This document shows, in pieces, positions 49,639 through 60,500 of a stretch of 64,000 nucleotides of DNA. Each line of letters starts with the position of its first letter. Within the stretch, counting starts at the first letter, position 1. Below the pieces are notes generated by a model that saw only the letters and a list, made by a program, of their open reading frames with translations, was not told the origin of the DNA and made no database searches. The translations under genes were made by a program, and so were the position numbers. Source of the stretch: Skeletonema tropicum (taxonomy: Eukaryota > Bacillariophyta > Thalassiosirophyceae > Thalassiosirales > Thalassiosiraceae); assembly GCA_037178625.1 (NCBI GenBank), contig CM074135.1, forward strand, positions 2,854,001 to 2,918,000, read 5' to 3'.

Positions 49639-50067
49639 ATTCCTATTATTCAGCACCCAACTTTGACTTTTAGCAATATTCCCAATTATCGTCCTCTGGC
49701 CGCAGAGGGGGGCTGGCCCTGCTGCGCCCCTGGCTGCGCGAAGACTGTCAAAAACAAAAAAACGTTTTTTCATCTCAAATCAATGGCAATGCCGCCGACT
49801 CCTCATGTCATCTCCCCTATCCACCTATCCACCGCCTCTTTCATTCCAAGGCATGTTAATGCATTAATATTATTATTATCTGTCCAGCGGCAATAGAGGA
49901 ATAATATTATTCAGTCGAAAGAGCCGCTTTAAGTAAATGACGTAACACATCACATAACACATCTCTTGTGCACAAGACAAGTACCAAAAATAATAATTGG
50001 TGAGAACAACTCTTTTCATGCCACCGACTCGTATTAACTTTAACCATGCTCTAACGTATCCACTTAC

Positions 50068-51381
50068 ATGTCTCTTTTGACGAAGGATAAAGTAATTCTT
50101 CCTATTCCATCTATCATGGCTTGTGTTGAATGCCGAAGGGCGAAGGTTGCATGTGTCAAGGCAATTGGTTTCGACCGATGTGATAGATGCCAGAAGAAAT
50201 CACTTTTGTGTATTCCCCATACATCCATGCAAGGACGAAGAACGGATCTAATAAAGCACGAGTCGCTTCCACCACAACGAATTCAACGTTCGTCCCCTTT
50301 GGGACACATAGAATCACCCGGTGATACAAGTGATGTTGATGTGCCACAAGAGATCGAACCTGAAGTACTTCATGATGTATTTTGTCAGGGAAAAAGAGTA
50401 AGTGGCATCACCTTCCCCAATGAAACCATTTCTGATGACACAAGGAGTACCACAGACGGTGGTATTCAATGCAGCCCTTTTGGGCCAGACCAAGTGCCTT
50501 ACACGGTTCCGGTCAAGCGATCGTCGAATATGAATCTCAATTTGTCATCCCTATCAACATCTCCGACGAACCTGCCATTCTTCGAAAAGAACAAGATGGA
50601 TGGTACATTAAGGCAGCGGACCCGCAAGAAGCGCAAGGCACTCCAAGCAACTCAGTCCGATCTTTCGAAGCAATGGACCAAGCCTACACCAAGGCTGCCA
50701 ACACAAGAGTCAACTCTTTGTGCTATATTCTTATCCCACCCCGACGGCACTTCTCTGGAACCCGACGCTCTCAAATGTGTTGATGGTGCCTCCAACCTAT
50801 TCTTCTTCCCATCTCCATTGAGCAGTGGTGGCTCGCAAGAGTTCTTTGGTATCTCTCCGGATGATTATGGTTCCGTTTTGCACGAGATCAATGGGATTTC
50901 GCGTGACGAAGCAAAGGATGTTTTAATGAAATATAGCAAGGGCCGACACGTTCTGTTTAATGCTTCTTCATTCACCACTGGGCACTCCTACACCAAGATC
51001 TTTGTTGATGATGCCCCGTCTTCCACAAATTCCTCCATCATTGACGAAACAACTCACCAAATACCACACCGGAAAGTCATCTGTCAAATTGTACCGGCTC
51101 AATCTTACGCTGACAAGATACCTCTTTCTGCAAGTGTCATTGATGCCACTCTTCACGGTCACAATGTTACACCTAGCATCATTCAACGCATTGTATTTGC
51201 ATTAGGGAAGAATGGACTATTCACAATCAGAAATAGATCTTCTCACAAAAACTTCCTTAGCTTCATCGGAAGAAGAAGTGCTCTTACGGTTGCCCAGCCA
51301 AACCCGTCTGAGGGAGATATATCTTCGTTTTGGTACTACCGTCAACACATTAACTCGAGTACAGGATGCATGAGTCAGTGA
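50068..51381 (+). CDS. Zn2Cys6 (Gal4-type) protein carried by the transposon
   Basis: 437 aa. Residues 19-48 carry C19-x2-C22-x6-C29-x8-C38-x2-C41-x6-C48 with basic residues between the first cysteines (CVECRRAKVAC). This is exactly the binuclear zinc cluster spacing of fungal Gal4-type DNA-binding domains. A second in-frame Met (residue 17, 50116) immediately precedes the motif. The rest contains a basic block (RQRTRKKRKALQ), LCAIFLSHPDGTSLEP, EFFGISPDDYGSVLHEINGI with SRDEAKDVLMKYSKGRHVLF, resembling a PAS-like arrangement but not assignable, and SASVIDATLHGHNVTPSIIQ. It ends near 51381, where further low-identity frames follow. Such domains are largely fungal. Being inside the TIRs, it may bind the element's ends or regulate transposition. 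Confidence 0.75.
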   Translation: MSLLTKDKVILPIPSIMACVECRRAKVACVKAIGFDRCDRCQKKSLLCIPHTSMQGRRTDLIKHESLPPQRIQRSSPLGHIESPGDTSDVDVPQEIEPEVLHDVFCQGKRVSGITFPNETISDDTRSTTDGGIQCSPFGPDQVPYTVPVKRSSNMNLNLSSLSTSPTNLPFFEKNKMDGTLRQRTRKKRKALQATQSDLSKQWTKPTPRLPTQESTLCAIFLSHPDGTSLEPDALKCVDGASNLFFFPSPLSSGGSQEFFGISPDDYGSVLHEINGISRDEAKDVLMKYSKGRHVLFNASSFTTGHSYTKIFVDDAPSSTNSSIIDETTHQIPHRKVICQIVPAQSYADKIPLSASVIDATLHGHNVTPSIIQRIVFALGKNGLFTIRNRSSHKNFLSFIGRRSALTVAQPNPSEGDISSFWYYRQHINSSTGCMSQ

Positions 51382-51747
51382 CTCAGGCAGCAGTTGTAGC
51401 TCTTCGGGAGTTGCAGTCATGTCGGGTGCTCTCTTCAACTCAACATCGACAAGTGTCATCATCTCTAATTCACGTCGAAAGATATGGGATCACCACTCCT
51501 ACCACTTGTGGCTATCAACTTATTCAGGAGAATGAACAGATGAATGTTGAGGTGCTTCAATTCTTCTGTTGTTACGGTTTGGGCACTTGCCATCGAGTCG
51601 AACATTATTGGGTTCACACCTTCCTCCCAGCATTGTTCTCCCACTACACAAGTGCAATGTTGTATGTTTGCGATGAGAAGGTGTATGCTAATTATGAAGG
51701 CATTGATGTGTTGGCTTGGGGCGATGGTGAGACTAAAGAAAGGGGAT

Positions 51748-52158
51748 GATACTTTCATCCTCCCGGGGGCTCTGAATTGTTGTCCGTCGTTGATTCCTTT
51801 TCACCCCTTGAATCATCTTGTAATGCATGCAGAGAAATTGCTTCCACCCGTACCGGAGAAGTGGAAGACTGGCAGTCTTCTTTCCAGCAATCTTCTACTC
51901 GGCAAGTTGTTTTGTTAGACTATCAATCATATCTTTCGGTAGAATAAAACAATCATTTAATATATACTTTGTTTAGATACTTTCATCCTCGAAGGGCCTT
52001 TGAATTCATGTCCATCCTGAATTGATGTCCATCGTTGACTCCTTTTAGCCCCGGCGACACCACTTGAATCATCTTGTACCGGAGAAGTGGCAGTCTTCCC
52101 TCCACGAGCAAGATTCTGCTCGGCAAGTTGTTTTGTTAGACTATCAATCATATCTTTC
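51748..52158. repeat. Partial tandem duplication of transposase 3' end
   Basis: The stretch 51748-51937 resembles 51976-52158: GATACTTTCATCCTC, CGTTGA(T/C)TCCTTTT, CTTGAATCATCTTGTA, GTACCGGAGAAGTGG and CGGCAAGTTGTTTTGTTAGA occur in both in the same order. Small indels make the first copy non-coding relative to the transposase frame. It may be a relic of an older transposase copy or a local duplication. Confidence 0.75.
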
Positions 52159-53520
52159 AAAATCATTTCCACCCTCTTACCGGCTTCATCCGAATTCAAT
52201 TGTTGGAGGAGGTCGGTGTACTCATTAAACAGTGGGTATAAAGCTGCACGATAAGATGCCCCAACTTTTACGGCAGACTCGATTTCAAACAGATGCATTT
52301 GCTCGGTGTGAGCACAATCCATTAATCTTTCAAAGGACTCATCACTTGTATTACGAAGCTCTTCAATAGTAGTAAGAATGAAGTCTTGTTCCTCACTGTC
52401 AATATCATCCTGGTGGTCGGAAGAAGAAGGTGTGTGGGCAGTAGAGAGGAGGCCATCAAACTTGTTTTCATGACGATCCAGTTGGACCGACCTAGTTCTA
52501 TCTTGGTTGGACATAGCAGTAGCAGCCTTGTCAAGGTTATGGGTGGCCCTAACTGCTGCGGCACTTGTCTTGAGACCATTGTTGGTGCCCTCTTGTGGTG
52601 AAGAGCAGTGGGCATCGAGGCAGAAAACTTTAGAGCGACAACAATGTAAGTACGCTGACTCGTTTGTGAACACAAATTTCTTGACGAAACTAGCAACACT
52701 TGCAACCACATATTCATCATTCCCAGCCATTTTGAGAGCATGCTTGCTTGTCAGACATGCAAGGAGGAGATATTTACTAATCTCATACTCCTCTTTACTG
52801 TCACAATATCCAGGCCTTACCCAAGAAAACATCCATGCCAGCATCCGACGCTTAAATCCATTCCATGCATCCCTCTTCCCTTGATTTGAATACTTAGGGA
52901 GTGCAAAGAAATGTCTGTTCCAACCGATTACAAACATGTGAAAAGAGCATCCACCACGTGTGGCATTGGGAAATAGCTCTTCTATAGCAATCACAAGCTC
53001 CAAATTCTGCTGCGGATCGCCATCGCAGATGGTAAAGCGAACTCGACGGAGGGCATGAGCTGGTAGAAGTTTTGGCAGAGCCTCTTGAAATTAACGGAAA
53101 TCTTAAAGTACGTCATGGTTGGCCCTCCAGGGGCGAAATGAACTACAATTATCTAGAGCAATGTCACAAGTTACTACCCTTCGAGTGTAATTAAGCAAAT
53201 AACCAACAGTTTTTCCATCACCCCGGAATTAGCAAAGAGGCAGTGATATGAAATTCCAAACCAAGTAATGGTCTTTTTTCCCAGATCGCACTCCGAGCTG
53301 CGACACCTCAAACAGCCAGGATTTGGCACGGGGGAGACTCGAACCCAAGACCCCGAACCAGAAGAGAGGCGGTGATACTTTGGCAGAGCCTCTTGGAAGA
53401 CGTAACGGAAAGAAACTCGTCTCTGATCTGGCATCCATACACGGCAGAATACAACCTGCTTATCAATGCTTGTGCGGCATGAAAATGTCAGAAGACAAAA
53501 TCCAGAGGAGTTTGTGTGAC
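51957..53520 (-). pseudogene. Mutator-like transposase, interrupted by a SINE
   Basis: The C-terminal part is open from 53003 to 51957 (348 aa). Extending past the first codon, which is TTG rather than ATG, gives ICDGDPQQNLELVIAIEELF then PNATRGGCSFHMFVIGWNRH. That is the central Asp and C..H signature of MULE transposases; the acidic residue in CSSPQEGTNNGLK probably completes the DDE triad. The upstream coding sequence continues beyond a 291-bp insertion (53088-53378): DKQVVFCRVWMPDQRRVSFR then YVFQEALPK. Removing the insertion plus one 17-bp duplication joins the two parts in frame (41 codons between 53434 and 53003). Further upstream a TGA at 53522-53524 blocks the frame, so the N-terminus is either in another exon or lost. 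Confidence 0.8.
53088..53378 (-). mobile_element. SINE-like insertion with RNA polymerase III B box
   Basis: A 291-bp insertion in the transposase coding sequence, flanked by a 17-bp direct repeat TTTGGCAGAGCCTCTTG (53071-53087 and 53379-53395). On the minus strand its first 60 bases contain GGGTTCGAGTCTCCC, matching the B-box/T-arm consensus of tRNA-derived SINEs. No A box is recognisable. It has no ORF of its own and no TIRs. The size, target duplication and B box together favour a SINE, but a tRNA parent cannot be named. Confidence 0.6.
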
Positions 53521-53524
53521 ATCA

Positions 53525-54060
53525 AATTCACGAAGCTTTCTTATTGTCCCTTCCTTCAATTTCTGGCCAGTTTTGAATTCTGCAAACCCTTTCTACCACC
53601 CCCTACATTATAATATGCCGAGACCTCAGGAGGGAAGAATGTTGTGAGATCATGTTGCGTTGGCAACCATTGAGAATCTTCTCTACCAGGCTGCTCATGA
53701 AGATCTAGACAAAGACACGGGGTATCCCACTCTTCCCTGTCCTTCAAGGCTTGTTAATGCATTCCAAGTCCATGTTCAGTATTACTAAATGACTTCATCA
53801 AATCCACCACCAAGAAAGTTTGCTGCTTGTCTTCGTCATTGAAGGAGCCAGAAGCGTTTCCAGCCCGCCGGCTGTGCAAAGATGATGCCTTGTATTGTGA
53901 CGTGGGGCTGTTGGTGGAGGACAAGATAGAGAGTGATGATGCGGTCTGTCGTGCCTCCACAAACAAACAATATCGTAGCCTAAACTAACTCAGTGTGTTT
54001 GTTTGATCACCATGCAATCCGCATCGCTGCTACAGGTTATGAGCCCACTACGGGTTGAAG
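53525..54060. other. MULE interior upstream of transposase
   Basis: No confirmed coding sequence. It probably holds the missing 5' part or promoter of the transposase. A minus frame of 70 codons at 53754-53966 (FVEARQTASSLSILSSTNSP) is Ser/Thr-rich and could be a first exon, unproven. Confidence 0.3.
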
Positions 54061-54151
54061 GGAAAGGCCTTTCATCAGTAAAAGTCACAGTGACGTAAAA
54101 GACAGTTTCTGCTTTCCCAACTTCAAGTGGATGGCTGAGGATCAGCTCCCT
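54061..54151 (-). repeat. Right terminal inverted repeat of MULE
   Basis: 91 bp, exact reverse complement of 49548-49638, from GGAAAGGCCTTT to CAGCTCCCT. Confidence 0.95.
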
Positions 54152-54228
54152 CTAGTACCGAAGAGGCTTGCTTCATGCATGCAGGATACATGTAGGAAGG
54201 ATTGATTTGAGCAAGGTGTGTGCATGAT

Positions 54229-54247
54229 GTGGATCCTACCTAAGCAT
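54229..54247. repeat. 19-bp target-site duplication, 3' side of LINE 2
   Basis: GTGGATCCTACCTAAGCAT, identical to 61728-61746. It marks the boundaries of LINE 2. The target lies just upstream of the DUF285 gene start. Confidence 0.95.
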
Positions 54248-54417
54248 ATCATATCACTTAGGAAATTAGGTAAATGTTGCATTATCGCTACCTAGACATC
54301 ATTGAACCAACAATTGGAGTCTTCATACGCCGAGGGCAGAACCAAACAGCGTCGCAGTCGGAACCACGGGAGAGGGTTGTCTCTCCTACCACAGCTCGTT
54401 TAAAAGCCCGGGATATA

Positions 54418-54451
54418 TTGACGTGTATGTCAATAAGCCTGTATACAGGCG
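54418..54451 (-). promoter_or_regulatory. Paired hairpins in LINE 2 3' UTR
   Basis: TTGACGTGTATGTCAA (about 54418-54433) and the perfect palindrome GCCTGTATACAGGC (about 54438-54451), about 50-80 bp downstream of the ORF stop. LINE 1 has an equivalent pair in its 3' UTR. Possible recognition structure for the element's reverse transcriptase. Confidence 0.5.
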
Positions 54452-54501
54452 AGATATACAAATACAAGTATTTGCACGAGAGTATAAGCATATACCCATC
54501 T

Positions 54502-57500
54502 CTATCCGTGGTTGTTTTGACCGCGTCGAAGTGCTGCCTGAGCCCGCTGGCGACGTATCAAGAAGGCTTCACGTGCCGCTTTTACTGAAAGCAGCCAATA
54601 AGCCTGATGTTCACCAGAAGTTGTTTCGAGATCATCGAGATTGATTTCCATCAAATATTTATCCTCCTCTCCAAGCCCTTCTAAGCCCATCTCTTGCTGC
54701 TCCTCTATAGCTATTTGTAGCTCCTCCTTCCTCTCTAACGCAAGCATACCCGAAATTTTATCATGAATCAAGAAATTCCTCACCAGCCACTGTCCATGGG
54801 TCATCTCCATCAGCTTGATTGAGAAGCTCTGTGCCCATTTTGCGCCCGAAAGATAGCTGCCCTCCAGACGACGATGTGTCTCTTGAATCGCACAGAACTC
54901 CTTGGATATCATTCCTTCCATAAACCGCCGCCATCCAATCTTATCTTGTGAACTTGCCAACTTCCGCAGTATCGGGTCATGATCGCTAGCAATGCAGTCC
55001 ATAAAGCTTTTGCCATTCCGAGCCCTCACGAAACTCATGATATACTTTTCCAACACTTCACATGTCCCCACCGATTGTAACCAGGACTGTAAATTATCCG
55101 CTGACATCTGAAAACATTTTACCCTATCCTCTTCTTCACACATTAAAACGTGAGCGCACGACTCCTGTGCATCCAGACAAGAAGGACACAAAGGAGAGTG
55201 ATTAGGATCACATCTGTGTAACCGCAAGTTGGTGCCGGCTATGTCGTGAACTTGCTTGCATGCCCATAGTTGGAAAAGCCGCGGGACCTCGTGTAATGCC
55301 TTGTTCACGTTGACCCAATCTACTTGGACGAACGCGGATGGAAGCAGGATCTGTCTCTTAGCGAAGATCTCCCTGGCCAGCGCTAGGTGGCCATGAAAGC
55401 GGACTCTTTCACCAGTATCTGAAGTCATCTTCTCCTTACCCCTATCCACATAGACGCAGATTGGTTCAAGTGGCAAAGGTTGCGCCGCCATTCCTGCGTT
55501 CGGATCAACGTCGTAAATCGCTAGTTTTGCGCCAGAGTCACACTGTTCATTCAACTGTTCAGGCCTAGACAGCTCCGCCCACACCAAATGATCGAGTTTA
55601 TGGGCCGAGACATGAGAAAATACTGTGCTGAAGGTTAGAGACCTGCAATGGATCATGATATTTTTGAGTATATCTGAATGCCGGCAACTCGACGGGATGC
55701 GATGCGGAGGCAGGTGTTCCACATTGTTGAGAGCCCCCAAGCAATCAGAATAGATCTGGGCAGAACCAGACAGCGTTGGTTTCAGTTTGTTCACAGCTAA
55801 TAGGATGAGATGAATAGCGAGTAATCCCAAAAGCTCCCCACGATATGCACAAGCAGCAAGTGTCTTCTCAGAGAATTTACCAACGAGTCGGCCTCTCCCC
55901 TTGAAACACTCCATAATGAATGCAGCTGAGCAGATATCTGGGTACATCTCCTTGATAAAGGATCCGTCCGCCACACATACTAGTGATCCATCTATAATAG
56001 CTGCCACTAGGAACTCATAGCTCCCCGTCAGTTCAAGATCTTCCCACATCCACATGCTACCCCACTGGTCGAGGACTTCCCACAAAGTGCTAGGAGGTAG
56101 AGACTGACCTGGGATTGGTGCATGACTTACCAAACGATATACCGCAGTATCTACCTCTTCTATCGTACACGCAACATTGTACTGAACCTGGGCATGATCA
56201 CTACCATCTTTCACATATCTCCGAGGGTTATTTTCATGCGGAGGGTATACCTCCATAAGGTCATTACCCATATAGCGGAACAGTCTATTCGATGCGGCAC
56301 AGTACCGCCACGGTTGAAGTTTGTGGCCGATGTGCACCCAATTTCCCAACCGGACGCTAAGTAAACCTCCTGGGGCTAATTGAGAGAGTGCCGACTTCCA
56401 CACCTTAAAATCTTTTGACGATGGTTCCTCAGCGGGGAAGTCAAGCTTAGACCACTTTTCATCCTCCCGCCGCAGCCTCTTCTTGTACCGTGGATCAATC
56501 TTCGAACCCCTCACACACAGTATATCCGATAAAAACAGAACTTGTTGGTGTAAGCGGACTCTGTTCAATTGCCGTAGTTCTTTTGGAGAGTACTGGAGAT
56601 CTTCAAATACACACATGAGCCACTTGTCACCCACTCTTGGGAAGGGGTTGTCGATATTATTCAATACCACCTTATACCCGAAGGTATCTACTTTTTCCCA
56701 GATCGATTTCACCCAGCTGGGAGTAACCCAAGAGTGATATTGTTGAAATGATTCATCAAAGGGCTGATGCGCTCGACCGAGTTCAATAATGAAGAGGTCT
56801 ACCGAGACCTGAGCTGCAATTCCATTACTAGACGGGCATCCATAGTGCATCATCAGTTTGTTCAATTGCTGAATGCCGCATTCTATCGGCACATTTGGGA
56901 ATCCACCGCCGTAGAAGCCAATGTCTAGATCACGGATTTCCTTAGGTGCCGTTCGTATCATACCACCCACAGGCATCAACTGATAATACGTCTTTTGTAG
57001 ACATGTCTGAAGATCTTTGATGGGGGCCGTCTGGCAGCACAGACCGTATGAAACTTTGGGCCAAAAGCAAGCTGATAGCCATGTCCAGAATTGACGCCGA
57101 TTCAATCTACTCCCTAGAACTTTTTGCGCACAATCAGATGCTTTCTCGATTAAAATGTCCAGAGGACCTTTGCACTCCTCAGAACAATTGCACTTGCTGC
57201 GGCACGAACCAGACGGGCTTGTTGCCACACCTAGCATAGTCTCCGGATGCTCCACAGAGTGATGCTTCATCAAAAATGGGGTCCCATCTGGAAGAGACAA
57301 TTCAATGTCGTAATAGCAATCCTTGGAGTGATCTTCATACAGCCAACACTGCTTCCTCTCGTCGTAATAGTAAGACATCAAATAATAGAAGCACTTATCA
57401 GGATGTAGGGTGCCCCCTGTTGCCATCAAAAGATTATTCCAACTGCGGACGCTTGCTGTCAGAGCTGCATGAACCTCATTTATTGTCTCCCTCTTCTTCA

Positions 57501-60500
57501 TATTGATATGAATGATATCCGTATCATCGACAAAGAGAATAGCCGCCAAGTCAATTTGTTTGGATGGTGTGAAAGGGCAAACGAAGGTCGCTCCATGTCC
57601 ATCGGCTTTGTGAGCCATCAAGATGGTGATACTAATTGCTGCCCACCCGGCAGGTGCAGCACCATTTCCTTGACACAGACCTTGATACTTAACTTCGACA
57701 GTGCTGTTTGCGCACCGTGTTGAGTCCCCATACGCAGTTCGCAAGAAGTACCGCATCTCCTGGATTGTAGTAAGCATAGACTCTGTTGCCGACTGCTCAA
57801 CTCCAAAGGCTTGAAACACCAAAGAAGCAATGGCATGTGCTATTCTGTCATAGCAGTTGCTTGCATCTACCGAGGCAATAGCAGCCGGAGTACGAAGTTG
57901 TCTTCCTATATCAAAGAATAGTATTTTTGCCAAGGCCCCATCATCTGCCGTCCTATTTTTCTCACTAAATATCTCTTCTGGCATGAGTTGGTATTTGCGA
58001 ATATTATTCATCATCCTATCACCGTATATGATCTTGTTTGCTTTGTTCAAGTCAGCCTCCAACAATAGGATGCTGCGCAATTTGGTGACTAGTCGACTGC
58101 CTGCTTTCTTTTCGAGCATGCAGGCCAAACCGCGTTGCCACCTTGACAAACTGATACCCCTCATGAGAGCGAGAGATATTTTAACTGCGTGATAGTTGGA
58201 GATATACTCCGACTCTGCGCCAGCAATGTAATGGCCAAAATGGAAGCCAGAAATAGACGATGATGTTGCCTCCTTCGACCGTCTCCAGCTCTTAGCCCAA
58301 GTCACCTCATCAATCAAGGTCTCGACGGAGTCCATCGGAACAAGAGATCGAATCTTTGCAATCTGCTCAAATAACTGTTTCGTTGCCTCATGATAATCGT
58401 CTGAGAATTCATAAGTGCCATCCAGCACTGCCCTGGCAGCAACTGTGTCGGCGTTGTATCCAAATTGACCTCGAAGACGCCCTTTGCAGATAGGTGCTTC
58501 TTCCGCCTGATAGAATCGTTTGCCCTCACCATGAATGTTTTCCAAAATGGCTTTTTCCACTGAATCTTTTGTGTCATATTCTACCACGTTACCACCATCA
58601 GTTTCCACCTGCACTGTTCGAATGCTACCGCTAAACCGTTTACCGAGATTGTAATTCAACTTCCTCCAGAAACGTCTATCTCTCTCTCCTTTAATGATGG
58701 CAAGTATACGCTTCTCTGCAGTCTCGTCACCCTTCTTTTTAGCAATCTCCAGCCGACGATTCAGATGTTTCTTTCTATAGTGATGTCCATGTTTCCTAAA
58801 ATGATCACACTTACTGTCGCAAGCTTTGAGTCTAGCAGCGATCTCTGCTACTGAGAGGTTGAATGGACGAAGGATCTTTAGCTTCCGACATTTTCGTTTC
58901 AAATTCCCTCGGTTCACCTTCCTTCCCGCATGATAACGGAGAAGTGTTCTATAGACTTCGCCTCTCTTTATCCAAGTCACTGATTCTGCCGAGAATGGTA
59001 TTCTACCTGCCTTGATTTTGCGGCACTTCGATTCTGCGTGAGCCATGTATTGTTTGCTTTTCTCTTCTGAGGACGCGAGAGCAGTACGAGCTTCTTCTTT
59101 TGTTTGTGCCTGGTATGCGGCACGATGATCGTCATCTACCCTATGCCTGATCAGGTTCGTTTCTAGCAGTTGGTTGTATCTCTCCGCAACTCTGGGGAGG
59201 TTGGTATTCAGTCGTCTCGCCTTCAACTTTTTCACACGGACTAAGGAGCGGCCAACAAGTGATGACAACGAGAAATCTACCACGAAGCATCGGTGATCAC
59301 CCATTCCATAACCCACCGGCATTACACATGCATTCAAAACTTCAATATCCCTTGTCGCCCACACGCCATCGATAGGTTGAGAGCCGCGGAAATAAGTTGC
59401 ACCAAGCTGCTTCCCAGTGTAGTCTCCTACCACCTCCTTCATCGCTAACCCATCTACTTCCGTTAGAGCTTGTCCGATCCGCTTGGTGTAGATATTCTCA
59501 TTCGCATCTAGGCAAACAATAATTCGGTCTCCTTCCTCACGCCACCTCTTGAGTAGAGCAATCAAGTCCTCATAGAATTTGTCTCTTGGCTTGACGTCAG
59601 GCTGCTTTTTTTGAATAAAGTACCGTCGTTGTTGTTGGTAACTAGTGCTGGGGCCTTTACTAACGCATGGTTGATATCCGCAGACAACCCAAGTTGAAAT
59701 ACCATTCTCTCCGATGTACCTCGAGAACGAGAATCTTCCCAGGCCAGTGACGTCTTGTCCACTATTCATATGGTCGAACTGTTCAGCCAGTTGGCCAAAC
59801 GTGAGAATTCCAGTCCCTCCTTCCTGAACTCTAGAGATAGCACCCTCATGAGTATTGCAGCCATGGACAACCGTCACTTCGGCTTCCCCTCCGTTAAATA
59901 GCTGAGCTAAACCATTGACATTCTTCTTGTGGTTGAAGTTGATTTTGATCTCATTAAAGGCTGCAATGTCGACCTCCAATTCATCCAACATTTCTCTACC
60001 TCTATCCAATTTGATATTACCACTCATGCGATTATTCAACCCATTGATGTTTTCGTAGAGTAGTCGGACAACACCCTCCCGTTTTGCCTGGGGAGCTCTA
60101 CCGTGGACCCTCATGAGATCGTCATCGACCGTCCTCACCTCCTCTAACTCTTGTCGAGTAAAATGTTCCTCTAGAAACCTCTTCTCAGCAGCAGAGGGCA
60201 ACTCACCAACAGTGCCAGTTTCATCTATCGCCTCCTCTATCAATGTTTCCCTTTGCAACGCCCGAAGCGTCTCTGCATCCACAACCCTCCTCGCCCTTCG
60301 ATCAATTGCAGTCATGATTGTCTCAATATTTCCTGCTGCCATCTTCCCATTCCTAATGATATGTTTAATGTTCCCAAATTTGTCAATCAGCTTAATACGA
60401 CGTTGTGTTTCCTCTCTCGTCCGAAAAGCTGTGGATCGACGTTGATTGCGTGTTCTTCTTCTCTCTACGTCGACCCGTCTGTTTCCCCCACCCCTATTAT

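Larger units (their letters stand above)
49548..54151. mobile_element. Mutator-like DNA transposon with 91-bp perfect TIRs
   Basis: 4604 bp bounded by 91-bp inverted repeats that are identical base for base (49548-49638 and 54061-54151), starting AGGGAGCTGATCCTCAG. It contains a plus-strand gene with a Zn2Cys6 motif (50068-51381) and a minus-strand Mutator-type transposase (51957-53520), itself broken by a SINE. Long TIRs and the MULE-type transposase support the Mutator superfamily. No 9-bp target duplication is seen next to the TIRs (flanks CCTACGTA and CTAGTACC), so one side may have been rearranged. Perfect TIR identity points to recent mobility. Confidence 0.85.

Noticed and set aside
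53325..53378. tRNA gene suggested by GGGTTCGAGTCTCCC
   Set aside because: Only a T-arm/B-box match is present; no acceptor stem pairing, A box or anticodon arm can be drawn at the right distances. A SINE head explains it better.
53174..53434. Independent 86-codon protein
   Set aside because: Its first part is the transposase and the rest is translated SINE; it is a chimeric frame created by the insertion.
49548..54151. Helitron or virus-derived element
   Set aside because: Long perfect TIRs and the MULE-type CDGD...C..H transposase motifs argue for a Mutator-like transposon; no Rep/helicase or structural genes are present.
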